Positions 8,913-17,122 of a DNA stretch of 64,000 bases are shown in pieces. A program made the position numbers and the translations under genes. Where the stretch lies: contig NZ_JAFMZM010000003.1 of the NCBI RefSeq assembly GCF_024436375.1, forward strand, positions 329,627-393,626, read 5' to 3'. Position 1 is the first letter of the stretch; the number at the start of each line of letters is the position of its first letter. The DNA is from Nocardioides astragali (GTDB lineage Bacteria; Actinomycetota; Actinomycetes; Propionibacteriales; Nocardioidaceae). Below the pieces are notes generated by a model, which searched no databases, was not told where the DNA came from, and saw only the letters and a program-made list of their open reading frames with translations.

Positions 8913-11267
8913 ATGAGTCGAAGCCGTCTGTTCTTCATCATGCCCTTCGGGGTCAGGCAGGCTGGCGAGCCACCCGGCGAGCATGATTTCGACGACTTCT
9001 ATCACAGGCTTCTTCGTCCCCTCGCTATCCGAGAGGGCTGGGAACCCCTACGTATCGACGAGGTTGTAACTCCAGGGTTGGTAACCACTCAAGCCCTTCA
9101 AGAGATACTCACGGCTGACCTCGTAGTGGCCGATGTCAGTTCCCCTAACGGAAACGTGTACTACGAGCTTGGAGTGCGCCAGGCGATTGCGCCAACCGGC
9201 ACCGTTCTAGTAGCCGTTTCAGGAACTGTACTGCCCTTCGACATCGCCAACCAAAGAGTTCTCTTCTATCAGAAGGACTTCGAAAATGACACGGCATTCG
9301 CCCACGCCTTCGCGGATGCGCTGCGCGAATGGGACGGCGGTGCGACGCAGTCCAGTCCGGTTAGGAGCGCGCTCGAACAGCTCGCTCTTGTCGCTCAGGG
9401 GCCACAAGTGGACCCCGCGAACTTTGAGCGCGAACTCAATCTCAAGATTGGGCGGGCACAGAACCACGAACAGTTGATTGCTGTGTGGCACTGGGCTCAG
9501 AAATTCTCGCCCCTGCCTACGTCAGGGCTTCTAGCATTAGCTGAAGGATTCGCTGACGCGAACGACTATACGCAAGCCCTCGAAGTGATGACGCTGGCGT
9601 CGACGTCGAACCCCGACTACGAGATCCTTCGCATGCGCGGCTTCTACTTGCGCCACCTCGATGACTTGGAAAGCGCGGCGGAGGAATTCCAGCGGGCACT
9701 CGAGTTGAATCCAAACGACCCAGAGACACTTGGGATGCTCGGCGGCGTGTACAAGAGGACCGGGAATTACAGCCAAGCGTTGAATTGCTACCGCCGCGGC
9801 GTGGCACTCTCGCCCAGAAACTTGTACATGCTCGTCAATGAGGCGGCTCTGGCGATCCTGGAGAGTCCTGGCAACCCCCAAGGCGGCGTTGGCCTTTATG
9901 AGGCGCTCTTGGAGTTCGTCAGTCTCGACCCACGACTCACTGAAGATTCATGGGCATCCTTGGTCCGCGCTGAAGCAATGTTCGCGATTGGGGACGAGAG
10001 TGGCTTCCGGAAGGAACTGGCAGAAGCTCAGCGGCAGGGAGCTCGCCCACAGGACGTTCGCTCAGTCGCTGACCAACTTGCCCTTCTTGGAAGCGCAGGC
10101 TACCAGTCCGAAATGGCTGCGCGGCTAGAGGGCGTGGCGCGCGGCATCGCTGAGGACCAGCGCAGCGGGACTCAAGCGAAACCGGCTTTGGAGAAGGCTT
10201 ACGGCTTGTCCGAGGCGCGCAGACTCGTCGTTCACCTATCGGACCCTCACTTTGGTTCAATCATGCGCGATGGCCGGGCGATCGAGATGCATCGCTTCTT
10301 TGATGGAGAGAATTCTGTCCGTCTGAGCGCGGAACTAGTCGTCGAGATACGTCGTGCGGCGAACGCTGGAAACTACAAACCAGAGGATATTTCGATCGTC
10401 GTGAGCGGCGATCTGACTTACCAGGCGACCGTGGCCGAGTTCAAATTGGTGGAAGCGTTTCTTCAGGAACTCTGCCAAGAGTTGTCCCTTCAGCGTCAGC
10501 AGATCATCCTCGTCCCGGGAAACCATGACGTTGACTGGCGCCTCGCCGCCATAGATGTCACGCATCGTTTTGACAATTATCTCACGTTCGTTAGGAGGTT
10601 CTACGGAAAGGAGTTGTTTGAGAAACTCTTCCCCCTGATTGCTTGGGATTTCGACATCGCGACAGATCGGCCCCCAGCGAATAACATCGTGCTTTTTTCG
10701 GTGCACGGTCCGTTGGCCTTCGTCGGATTAAACTCTTGCGTCTTTGAGACCGACCAAGACCACTACGGGTTTGTGGGACTTAGACAACTTGACTTGGCCT
10801 CGGGCCTCCTGGAACAGGCGCCGCGCGAAGCCATCAAGATCGCTGTCATGCATCACCATCTACACCCGTTCCCGGAGGTCCTGGAGGCAAGGGAAGGCAG
10901 TGACGTCTGGCTCGACCTGAGTACCGTGCGTGACGCCGGGATTGTGGAACAACGTCTAGAGCAGTTGGGTATTGACGTGGTCCTGCATGGACACAAGCAC
11001 AAGCCCCAACTTCGGGAGACTTTGGTCCGCCACCGGATGGACACCCAAGGCTCCACCGAGCGGAAACTCGTGGTATCGGGCGCGGGAAGCGTGGGCGTTA
11101 ACTCCCGTGAATTGGAGCACAGCGAATCGAACCACTTCGCACTGGTGGAAGTCTTGCGATCACGGCGGGAAGCTGACGCAGAGTTCCTTCGGGTCGAGTG
11201 GCGCGAGATGTCGTACTTGCCGGGAGCAAACTGGGCTACTCAACAGCGTTGGGTCATCAACGGCTGA
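8913..11267 (+). CDS. TIR/NDT-like Rossmann domain + TPR + calcineurin-like phosphoesterase fusion
   Basis: A 784-aa protein in three parts. Residues 5-145: FFIMPFG, DFYHRLLRPLA, RIDEVVTPG, ADLVVADVS and NVYYELGVRQA, a Rossmann-like fold found in TIR-like and deoxyribosyltransferase-like proteins (often annotated with TRAFs-binding neighbours); Glu85 is the likely catalytic residue. Residues 165-430: helical repeats, clearly TPR at about 220-300 (EEFQRALELNPNDPETLGMLG). Residues 435-784: a metallophosphoesterase with the full metal set, DPH in HLSDPHFG, GDLTYQ, GNHD in VPGNHDVDW, HHH in MHHHLHP and GHKH in LHGHKHKPQ. It starts 202 bp after the preceding gene, so it may have its own promoter; TATCGAT lies 17 bp upstream of the ATG. 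The architecture suggests a sensor plus two nucleotide-acting catalytic domains. Function is inferred. Confidence 0.65.
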   Translation: MSRSRLFFIMPFGVRQAGEPPGEHDFDDFYHRLLRPLAIREGWEPLRIDEVVTPGLVTTQALQEILTADLVVADVSSPNGNVYYELGVRQAIAPTGTVLVAVSGTVLPFDIANQRVLFYQKDFENDTAFAHAFADALREWDGGATQSSPVRSALEQLALVAQGPQVDPANFERELNLKIGRAQNHEQLIAVWHWAQKFSPLPTSGLLALAEGFADANDYTQALEVMTLASTSNPDYEILRMRGFYLRHLDDLESAAEEFQRALELNPNDPETLGMLGGVYKRTGNYSQALNCYRRGVALSPRNLYMLVNEAALAILESPGNPQGGVGLYEALLEFVSLDPRLTEDSWASLVRAEAMFAIGDESGFRKELAEAQRQGARPQDVRSVADQLALLGSAGYQSEMAARLEGVARGIAEDQRSGTQAKPALEKAYGLSEARRLVVHLSDPHFGSIMRDGRAIEMHRFFDGENSVRLSAELVVEIRRAANAGNYKPEDISIVVSGDLTYQATVAEFKLVEAFLQELCQELSLQRQQIILVPGNHDVDWRLAAIDVTHRFDNYLTFVRRFYGKELFEKLFPLIAWDFDIATDRPPANNIVLFSVHGPLAFVGLNSCVFETDQDHYGFVGLRQLDLASGLLEQAPREAIKIAVMHHHLHPFPEVLEAREGSDVWLDLSTVRDAGIVEQRLEQLGIDVVLHGHKHKPQLRETLVRHRMDTQGSTERKLVVSGAGSVGVNSRELEHSESNHFALVEVLRSRREADAEFLRVEWREMSYLPGANWATQQRWVING

Positions 11268-11307
11268 GTCGAGCTGGTCTCAAGGAGCCGCCGCCGAGAA
11301 GAGCAGT

Positions 11308-11817
11308 TCAGGAGCCGACCGGCGGAACACCGAAACGCTTGTCGAACTCCTCACGCTCTTCAACGGCCGTCAACTGCGCGAACTGGCTCATGCTGACAGT
11401 GAACTGGTCGAGGAACCCCCGCTGGCCCAACAGCATCAGGAACGTTGGCCTCCACTGATCAACGAAGCCAACCTCCGTTTCCCACTCGATGTACTGATCA
11501 TCGGAGCCCGTTGGCGCCAAGAGGCGAACGCGGAGGTCCATGAAGCGCACCGTGACGCTGTCGCCACCGATGCCGAGTCTTAGAGTGCGACTTGAACTTC
11601 TCGGGTCGACGCCGGCGGCGAATGCGACCCAGGGAGCCGCGAGCACGTGGCTGCAGCCGGAGTCCACAAGTGCGTACAGGCCATCGCTGACGTCTCCCGA
11701 GGGCCCAACGAGCGCTGTAGGGACGATCGGGCGTTGCACAACTTGATCTAGTCGCGGTCCGTCCTCAACGTATGGGTATAGCCAAGGAAGCTCAGGCAGA
11801 TCACCCGAGCCCGACAA
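11308..11817 (-). CDS. Retropepsin-like aspartic protease domain protein
   Basis: A 169-aa protein starting at TTG 11817. ALVDSGCSHVLAAPWVA (about residues 48-64) carries the Asp-Ser-Gly catalytic motif of single-domain retropepsin-like proteases, followed by the expected strand pattern (LRLGIGG, VRFMDLRVRLL). The C-terminus (LLGQRGFLDQFTV...FDKRFG) is a conserved ending in actinobacterial proteins of this type. It would act as a dimer. The target is unknown. Its start overlaps the stop of the 73-aa gene upstream by 17 bp, so the two are translationally coupled. It is convergent with the phosphoesterase fusion gene, whose stop lies 40 bp away. Confidence 0.65.
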   Translation of the reverse strand: MSGSGDLPELPWLYPYVEDGPRLDQVVQRPIVPTALVGPSGDVSDGLYALVDSGCSHVLAAPWVAFAAGVDPRSSSRTLRLGIGGDSVTVRFMDLRVRLLAPTGSDDQYIEWETEVGFVDQWRPTFLMLLGQRGFLDQFTVSMSQFAQLTAVEEREEFDKRFGVPPVGS

Positions 11818-12022
11818 GCTCAGGCTCGCTCGGGTCCGGCGCTCTAACGATGGCGACGTTCTTGATCTGACGGCTGCGCAGCCGCCGCGCGAGTTCGTAG
11901 GGCGACTCCGCGACTTCGATCGGCTCTCCAGTCACGCGGTCGACGGCGACCCAACATCCAGGAACCTCGCTGAGCACCGTTGACAGCGGCCTCGGCTTAG
12001 GCGCACCAGTCACGTTCATCGC
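11801..12022 (-). CDS. Small protein coupled to the retropepsin gene
   Basis: A 73-aa protein. I chose the ATG at 12022 because GAGGAGG lies about ten bases upstream; an in-frame ATG at 12082 has no ribosome binding site and lies almost in the operator. The sequence (CWVAVDRVTGEPIEVAESPYELARRL, then VAIVRAPDPSEPELVGLG) resembles small partner proteins found beside retropepsin-like genes in actinobacteria; I do not recognise a named family. It could be a substrate, chaperone or antitoxin-like partner of the protease, which is inferred only from the overlap. Confidence 0.55.
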   Translation of the reverse strand, partial: AMNVTGAPKPRPLSTVLSEVPGCWVAVDRVTGEPIEVAESPYELARRLRSRQIKNVAIVRAPDPSEPELVGLG

Positions 12023-12087
12023 AACTCGCCTCCTCGCCTTCCGAAGGATCCACTGTCTCCAGTGTCGCACGGTCGTCGTCATGGTAG

Positions 12088-12107
12088 TAGCGTATCAAGA
12101 TACGCTA
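12088..12107. promoter_or_regulatory. 20-bp palindromic operator between divergent genes
   Basis: TAGCGTATCAAGATACGCTA is an inverted repeat (9-bp arms, AA centre) in the gap between the leftward retropepsin pair and the rightward ribbon-helix-helix-like gene. The latter's product is the obvious candidate binder, making this an autoregulatory operator. The ten bases GTATCAAGAT also occur directly over the integrase start (4009-4018), which may be chance. Confidence 0.5.
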
Positions 12108-12138
12108 TGTTCCTCGACGACACGCGGGAGGTCAGCCA

Positions 12139-12441
12139 ATGCCTCGTCGGCTTGCCCCAAGCGAGCGGCGGACTCGGACCCTCCTGCTCCGTGTCACCGA
12201 TGAAGAATTCGACGTCCTTGACGTTGCGTCTCACTTGGAGCGCGTGACCGCCAACGAGTACTCGTATCGACTGCTTCAAAGCCACATCTCCTCAGTGCGG
12301 TCGAACGGACATATCCGCGCTGGACTCGACAACCTTCGTTCCTACGCAGACTCCCAGGAGGCGACGACATCCCTGCTGCGTCCCACGTCGCACAGCGCAG
12401 AACAAGAAGCCGACGATCTCCTGGACCAGCCGAAGGGGTGA
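12139..12441 (+). CDS. Ribbon-helix-helix/MobC-like DNA-binding protein
   Basis: A 100-aa protein with GGGAGG before the ATG. The N-terminal half (RRTRTLLLRVTDEEFDVLDVASHLERVTANEYSYRLL) has the short basic strand and two helices of ribbon-helix-helix proteins, such as MobC-type relaxosome proteins or antitoxins. The C-terminal half is acidic and probably disordered. It is divergent from the retropepsin pair over a perfect palindrome, consistent with repressing both. It could instead be a mobilisation accessory protein for the broken relaxase nearby. Confidence 0.5.
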   Translation: MPRRLAPSERRTRTLLLRVTDEEFDVLDVASHLERVTANEYSYRLLQSHISSVRSNGHIRAGLDNLRSYADSQEATTSLLRPTSHSAEQEADDLLDQPKG

Positions 12442-12513
12442 CGCGTCACGGGCCAGCATTCCAGCCCTATCTGGCGCCAGCGGAGCGATCGCGAGCTTCC
12501 ACAGCCAGCCGCG

Positions 12514-12711
12514 TCACCACCGCGCTGAGGGGATCTGCCGAGGAGCAGCCTCCAGGTCCTCGAGCTTGATCCGGATGGCGCGCTTGCCGCAGCGGTACGC
12601 CGGTAGGGTGCCGGCTGCGATCCAGCGGCGGATGGTCTTGACCGAGACCGACATGGCCTCGGCGGCCTCGTCGAGGCTGAGGTAGACCGGGATGGCGCGT
12701 CGCTCAGTCAT
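12514..12711 (-). CDS. xis: Excisionase-type helix-turn-helix protein
   Basis: A 65-aa protein whose YLSLDEAAEAMSVSVKTIRRWIAAGTLPAYRCG is the MerR/excisionase-like winged HTH, followed by a short wing (KRAIRIKLEDLEA). Proteins of this size and type bend att DNA and direct integrases to excision. It overlaps the preceding HTH gene by 8 bp and lies downstream of the relaxase gene, the common relaxase-HTH-xis order of actinobacterial integrative elements. The integrase is displaced about 7.5 kb, with cargo between. Confidence 0.75.
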   Translation of the reverse strand: MTERRAIPVYLSLDEAAEAMSVSVKTIRRWIAAGTLPAYRCGKRAIRIKLEDLEAAPRQIPSARW

Positions 12712-12946
12712 CGGATCGCCTCTCCGGGCGTGGGTCGGTGGCGGCGGCGAGGAAGCGTCGGGCTTCGGCGACGGTGATGTAGAGCCGGCCGATGCCTTGG
12801 AAGCGGGTCCATCGTGGGCCGACGCCGCGTTGGCGCCAGTCGCGGACGGTGCGTTGTGGTGTGCGGATGAGGTCGCAGAACTCCTCGAACAGGATCAGGT
12901 TGTTGTCGTCCCAGTCGTCCGGGATGCCGATGGGTGTGACCATCAC
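12704..12946 (-). CDS. Small helix-turn-helix protein of the integrative element
   Basis: An 80-aa protein with LILFEEFCDLIRTPQRTVRDWRQRG and RWTRFQGIGRLYITVAEARRFL, a MerR-like HTH with a wing. It overlaps the excisionase by 8 bp. A second small HTH protein ahead of xis is usual in actinobacterial integrative elements and may control replication or transfer genes. An alternative start is ATG 12943. The DNA target is unknown. Confidence 0.65.
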   Translation of the reverse strand: MMVTPIGIPDDWDDNNLILFEEFCDLIRTPQRTVRDWRQRGVGPRWTRFQGIGRLYITVAEARRFLAAATDPRPERRSDD

Positions 12947-13114
12947 GTTGCCTTTCGTCGTGGCCGCCGATCGATTCGGTGGCCTTCACGTGGAGAAGCA
13001 ACGTCGCGCTGGGCGGATCGGACATCTGTGACCGCTGTTGTCGAGACCGAGCTTCTCCTGGTCTCCTATGTCGTCCGGGCCGCTCCGGGCGATCACCCGA
13101 CGCAAGGAACTTGG

Positions 13115-15829
13115 TCAGCGACCGATCCCGTGGGAGGTGGTCGGCGGGGAGGTCGGGATCGACTGGGGGTGGGGCGGGCGCCGAGCACCGTCCCGCAGCG
13201 CCGCTGCCTGCATGGCGGTGGGGGGTGGCGGCGCACTCGGCCCGTGCCGGTCGATGTCGTCGGCGGCCCTCTGTGCGGCGTGGCTTGGTCCGAGGTCGGC
13301 GCGATCGCGGCTGAAGACCTCGACCCATTGGCTGCGGGCGTCGTCGATCGTGTCGGCGACGAGGTGGGCGGTGTTGTGGTGACGGCCCCGGGTCATGGCG
13401 ACGTACGCGGAGGCGGCGCCGGTGGTCTCGCCGAGCGCGAAGTGTGCGGTGCCGACGGTCTCGCCTTGGGCTCCGTAGGCGGTGGTGGTGAAGGCGAGCT
13501 CGACGTGCTCGCGGACGTACTCAGCGGGGAGCGCGCGTGGGCCGGCGCGGCCGGTGACGAGCAGGTTGCCGTCCTCGCCGATGCCGGCCACGGTCCAGGT
13601 GTCACGGTTGGCGACGGCGAGGTCGCGGTCGTTGCGTCGGGTGGCGACCCGGTCGCCGAGACCGATTCGCTCACCACGGCGCGTGATGGGCTCACCAGGC
13701 CGCTCACCAACCCGCCGACTAACGGGCACGCCAGCGCGGTGGCGGCGGTCGCGGATGGCTGCGTTGAGCGCAGCGACCTGGTCGCGGGTGTCGGCGATGA
13801 CGAGCTGGTCGCCAGCATCGGCAGGGGCGGCGCCGATGACGGCCAGGGCTGCGGTGCGTTCGACCTCGCTGGCATGGAGGACGATCTGGCCGCGCTCAAC
13901 GAGGGCGTCGAAGACCTCCCCAGGCCGCTCACCAGAGCGCATGAGCAGGCTGAGGTCGGCGTATGAGGGGTCGCTGAACCGGTGGACCGACTCGAGCTCG
14001 TGGTGTCCCGCGGGTGACACCCAGCGTGCGGCGAGGTCGAGGACGCCGCCGCGGCCGACGGCCGGCAGCTGGTGGCGGTCGCCGAGGAGCGCAACGACTG
14101 CGTGGGCTTGGTCGCCGATGGCAAGCAGTGCGCGGGCGGTGTCCTGGTCGAGCATGCCGGCCTCGTCGACGAGGAGGACGTCGCCGGGCAGCAGCCGTGT
14201 GCGAGCCTCGGGGACGGCGTCGGTCTGCGACCAGCTCCCGTCTTCGTCCCAGCGGTAGCCGTGTTGGTGGATCAGCCAGGCGGCGGAGAACGCGTCGGCG
14301 CCGACCTGCTGCTGCGTTGCTTGGGCAGCCTTGAGGGTTGGGGTGACCACCACGAGCCGACGGTCGGCGGCGTCGAGTACGTCGCGTGCGGCCGCGAGGG
14401 TCGTGGTCTTTCCGGTGCCGGCGGCGCCCTCGATCACGAGCAGGCTGGCGTCGCCGGCCAGGGCGGCAACGACGCGTCGTTGCGCGGGGTCGAGGTGGTC
14501 GATGCCGTGGAGCCGGACCGCAGTGGTCACCGGCCGTGCGGCGCGGGCGGCGAGGGTGTCGATGAGGTCGGCTTCGACGGCGAGGACCCGTTGGGACGTG
14601 AGGTTGCGGACGTGCTCGGGGACATCACGTCGGTCCAGCAGCGGCACGCACCGTGTCCGGGCACGGTCGGTGATGTCTTCGACCAGCTCGTGCCGGATCG
14701 CTCGGTCGGCGATCACGCCGACGGAGGCGATCAGTCGTTCGGCCTCGCCGCGGATGTCGGCTGCGTTCCATGCCGAGCGCTTGGCGCCGAGCCGGGTCAG
14801 CAGGAGGTCGGCGGCGACGTCCCGGTTGATCCGACCGATCTGAGGGCCCGGCTCTGACGCTGGGTGGGTCGCCGGGTGGGCCGGCGAGGTGGGCGGGGTG
14901 AAGCCCAGATCGCGCAGCTCACGGTTCCAGGCGGCGACGAGGTCGGCGCCGCTCCGGGGCACGACCTTGTCCGGTCGCGCGTCGGCCTACGCGCGTCGGT
15001 CCCAGGTTTGGCGCAGTCCGGGTCCGGACTCCTGGTCGGGGTGCTCTGCTCGCCAGTCGGCTTCGTACCGGTCGACGTTGCGGTTGATCTGTGCGGCGCG
15101 CTGGCTGAACCCGGCGGTGTACGGCGCAAGCTGCCGGACCTCGCCGTCATCGTCGAGGGTGTAGCCACGCGCGGCAAGGGCCGCCCGGAACTCCGGGTCG
15201 CACATCACGGCCGCGTGCCCGATCCCGTTGAGCGCCTCGATGCTGTCCACGACCCCGACCGAGTGCAGTCCACGCCACGCCCCCGCCGCGAAGACGCGTG
15301 CGTTGATCTGCACGTGGAGGTGACGGTGCGGGTCACCGGCCCGCGAGGTGTAGTGCCGCACCACGGCCGCCTCGACCATCTCCACCGGGACCTGCACCTG
15401 CCGACCACGTGGCCCGACCCGGGTGGTGGCGTGCTCGGCCACCCACCCGATCACCTCACCAGCGGCCCGATCCATCGCCGCGTCGTACGCCGTCGCGATC
15501 TCGGCGTGGAGTGCGGCGGCGAGCGACCAGGACTTCGGTCCGTTCACCACGAGCTCGACGAACCGCAGCGCGCGTGCGTCGTCACGCAGCCGGCCCTTGG
15601 CCGCGCCCGTCAGCGCGTCGTGACCGGCGACCCAGCGCTCGTAGCTTGGGCCGTCGAGGTCACCGGCCCGCCGCACCGCGCTGGGGCCGGCGATGTAGTG
15701 CTCGGCCAGACCGGTTCCTTCGGCCAGGTAGTAGTCGTCAGCGCGCGAGTGGTCGGCCTCGACGTAGGAGCGCGCGGCGGCCGCAGACCCCCGGTAGAAC
15801 TTCACTCCACCGTGCATCGCCCTCGTCAC
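13115..15829 (-). pseudogene. traA: MobF/TraA relaxase-helicase split by an amber codon
   Basis: One reading frame of 904 sense-length codons is interrupted by a TAG at 14987-14989. The 5' part (280 aa) is the relaxase, with GVKFYRGSAAAARSYVE near the N-terminus and the three-histidine motif HRHLHVQINARV. The 3' part is the RecD/TraA helicase, with Walker A GAAGTGKTTTL, VLLVDEAGML and the C-terminal UvrD-like strand AYGAQGETVGTAHF and YVAMTRGRHHN. The frame reads DRRA-stop-ADARPDKVV with no shift; TraA homologues typically have Trp there (TGG to TAG). Reinitiation at GTG 14962 could give a separate helicase fragment. The element has probably lost its own mobilisation unless the amber is suppressed. 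Confidence 0.82.
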
Positions 15830-16107
15830 CGCCCGTCAGCACTCGTCACCTAGCCTTGAAATGACGCTCGGCCCGCCCCGAGGGACGGACCGATCTACGG
15901 ACCTTCGTAGCATGCGTGCCGCGAGATTTGGGAGACGGGAAGGCGCCTCCTCGGGAGCTGAATGCGGACTCGGTTGGGACCGTCATTCCTTGCCATCGAG
16001 ATTTCTCCGAAGCCGCCGGTAGCAGGCTCGAGGTCGCATGTCTGCTTGATGCGGCAAGCGTGTGGCCGACCGTGGTTAGCCGGTTTCATGTTCCACGGCA
16101 CTACTCC

Positions 16108-17103
16108 TCAACTATGCAGTCCTGGCGGGTTGCGGCTCGCCCGACTTCCAGCGGGGCCCCAACCGTTCGCAATGTCCAGAATGCGGCCAGCCGCTTTCAG
16201 CACCGCCTCCAGGCTCGCCCCCGCCAAGTTCGGCTCCTCTTCGAAATACTGGCTGAGATGGTCGGGCAGTCGGGCTCCCGGTGCAAGGCTCGCGAAGACC
16301 ACGCGGGCCACGGACTCCGCCTCCAATTCGCGAACATCTCGGTCGAGGGCGCTTCGATCCTTCCAGCGCTTGTCAGGATCAGCGCCGAGATGCCCGCAGT
16401 AGACGTGTCCAAGCTCGTGGGCGATCGTCGCCAGCTTCTCTGTGGATAAGTACGAGCGGTTCAGTTCGACGTCGAAGCGCACCGGCACGTCCCGTTCCTC
16501 CGGCTGTGGCCGCTTACGTACCGTGAGGCGTTGCGTCCCGGCTGCTCGGGACGGGCTCACGCATCCTGCAAACCCTGCGCCGAGCCGAGCTGGCGTGACA
16601 CGGACGCCGTCGAACTTGGCGTTCTCGACGATCCAGTAGAAGGCATGGTCAACGTCAGGGACGTCCGCCATAGCGTACGGATTGGACAGGTGTGCCGGCA
16701 GCGGAAGGGCGCCCGCTCCCGGCTCTACCTGAGTCACGTCGAGAAGGAACATGACAGGTCCTCCCGGTTGCAGCAGGACCATTGGCTGCTCGCCAGGTCG
16801 AATGACGAACCCGTACCTCTCCTTCCACTGGTGAGCAGGCAGAACGTGTGTGGCTGCGGGTAGTTGCAGGAGCATCAGCAGCGCATTGAACGGTGAGTAC
16901 CCGGTCGCAATGTGGAGCCGCGCAACGCGATCAAGCAGGTCTGCGAACCCTGACACCTTGCCGAACTCAAGCACCGCGCCCATCACGTAGCTGATGGACC
17001 GCTTCGCTTCGTTCGTCTTCTTCGCAGGCTCCACGACTGCCTCACCAAAAGTCTGGCCGCCTTCCGCGCCCTCAAGGTCGAACAAGACGTGCTCGGCGTC
17101 CAT
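16108..17103 (-). CDS. ArdC/ImmA-IrrE-like zinc metalloprotease of the RM operon
   Basis: A 331-aa protein. ATIAHELGHVYCGHLG carries the HExxH zincin motif, and a later ELEAESVARVVF supplies the third-ligand glutamate, as in ImmA/IrrE peptidases. The N-terminal region (NALLMLLQLP, HQWKERYGFVI, MVLLQPGGPVMFLLDV) resembles the ArdC-type fold found beside restriction systems. It starts 19 bp after hsdR, with GGGAG ahead of the ATG, so it is the last gene of the RM operon. Possible roles are cleaving a regulator or antirestriction control. The substrate is not evident. Confidence 0.65.
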   Translation of the reverse strand: MDAEHVLFDLEGAEGGQTFGEAVVEPAKKTNEAKRSISYVMGAVLEFGKVSGFADLLDRVARLHIATGYSPFNALLMLLQLPAATHVLPAHQWKERYGFVIRPGEQPMVLLQPGGPVMFLLDVTQVEPGAGALPLPAHLSNPYAMADVPDVDHAFYWIVENAKFDGVRVTPARLGAGFAGCVSPSRAAGTQRLTVRKRPQPEERDVPVRFDVELNRSYLSTEKLATIAHELGHVYCGHLGADPDKRWKDRSALDRDVRELEAESVARVVFASLAPGARLPDHLSQYFEEEPNLAGASLEAVLKAAGRILDIANGWGPAGSRASRNPPGLHS

Positions 17104-17122
17104 TACTCATCACTCCCGGCGT

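Noticed and set aside
14960..15829. Treating relaxase and helicase as two normal separate genes
   Set aside because: They are in the same frame with continuous homology-like sequence across the TAG, so a broken single gene is the simpler reading.
15895..16101. 68-codon minus-strand frame between the relaxase and the zincin gene
   Set aside because: No ribosome binding site, no motif and an unlikely composition; the 278-bp gap is better read as promoter region.
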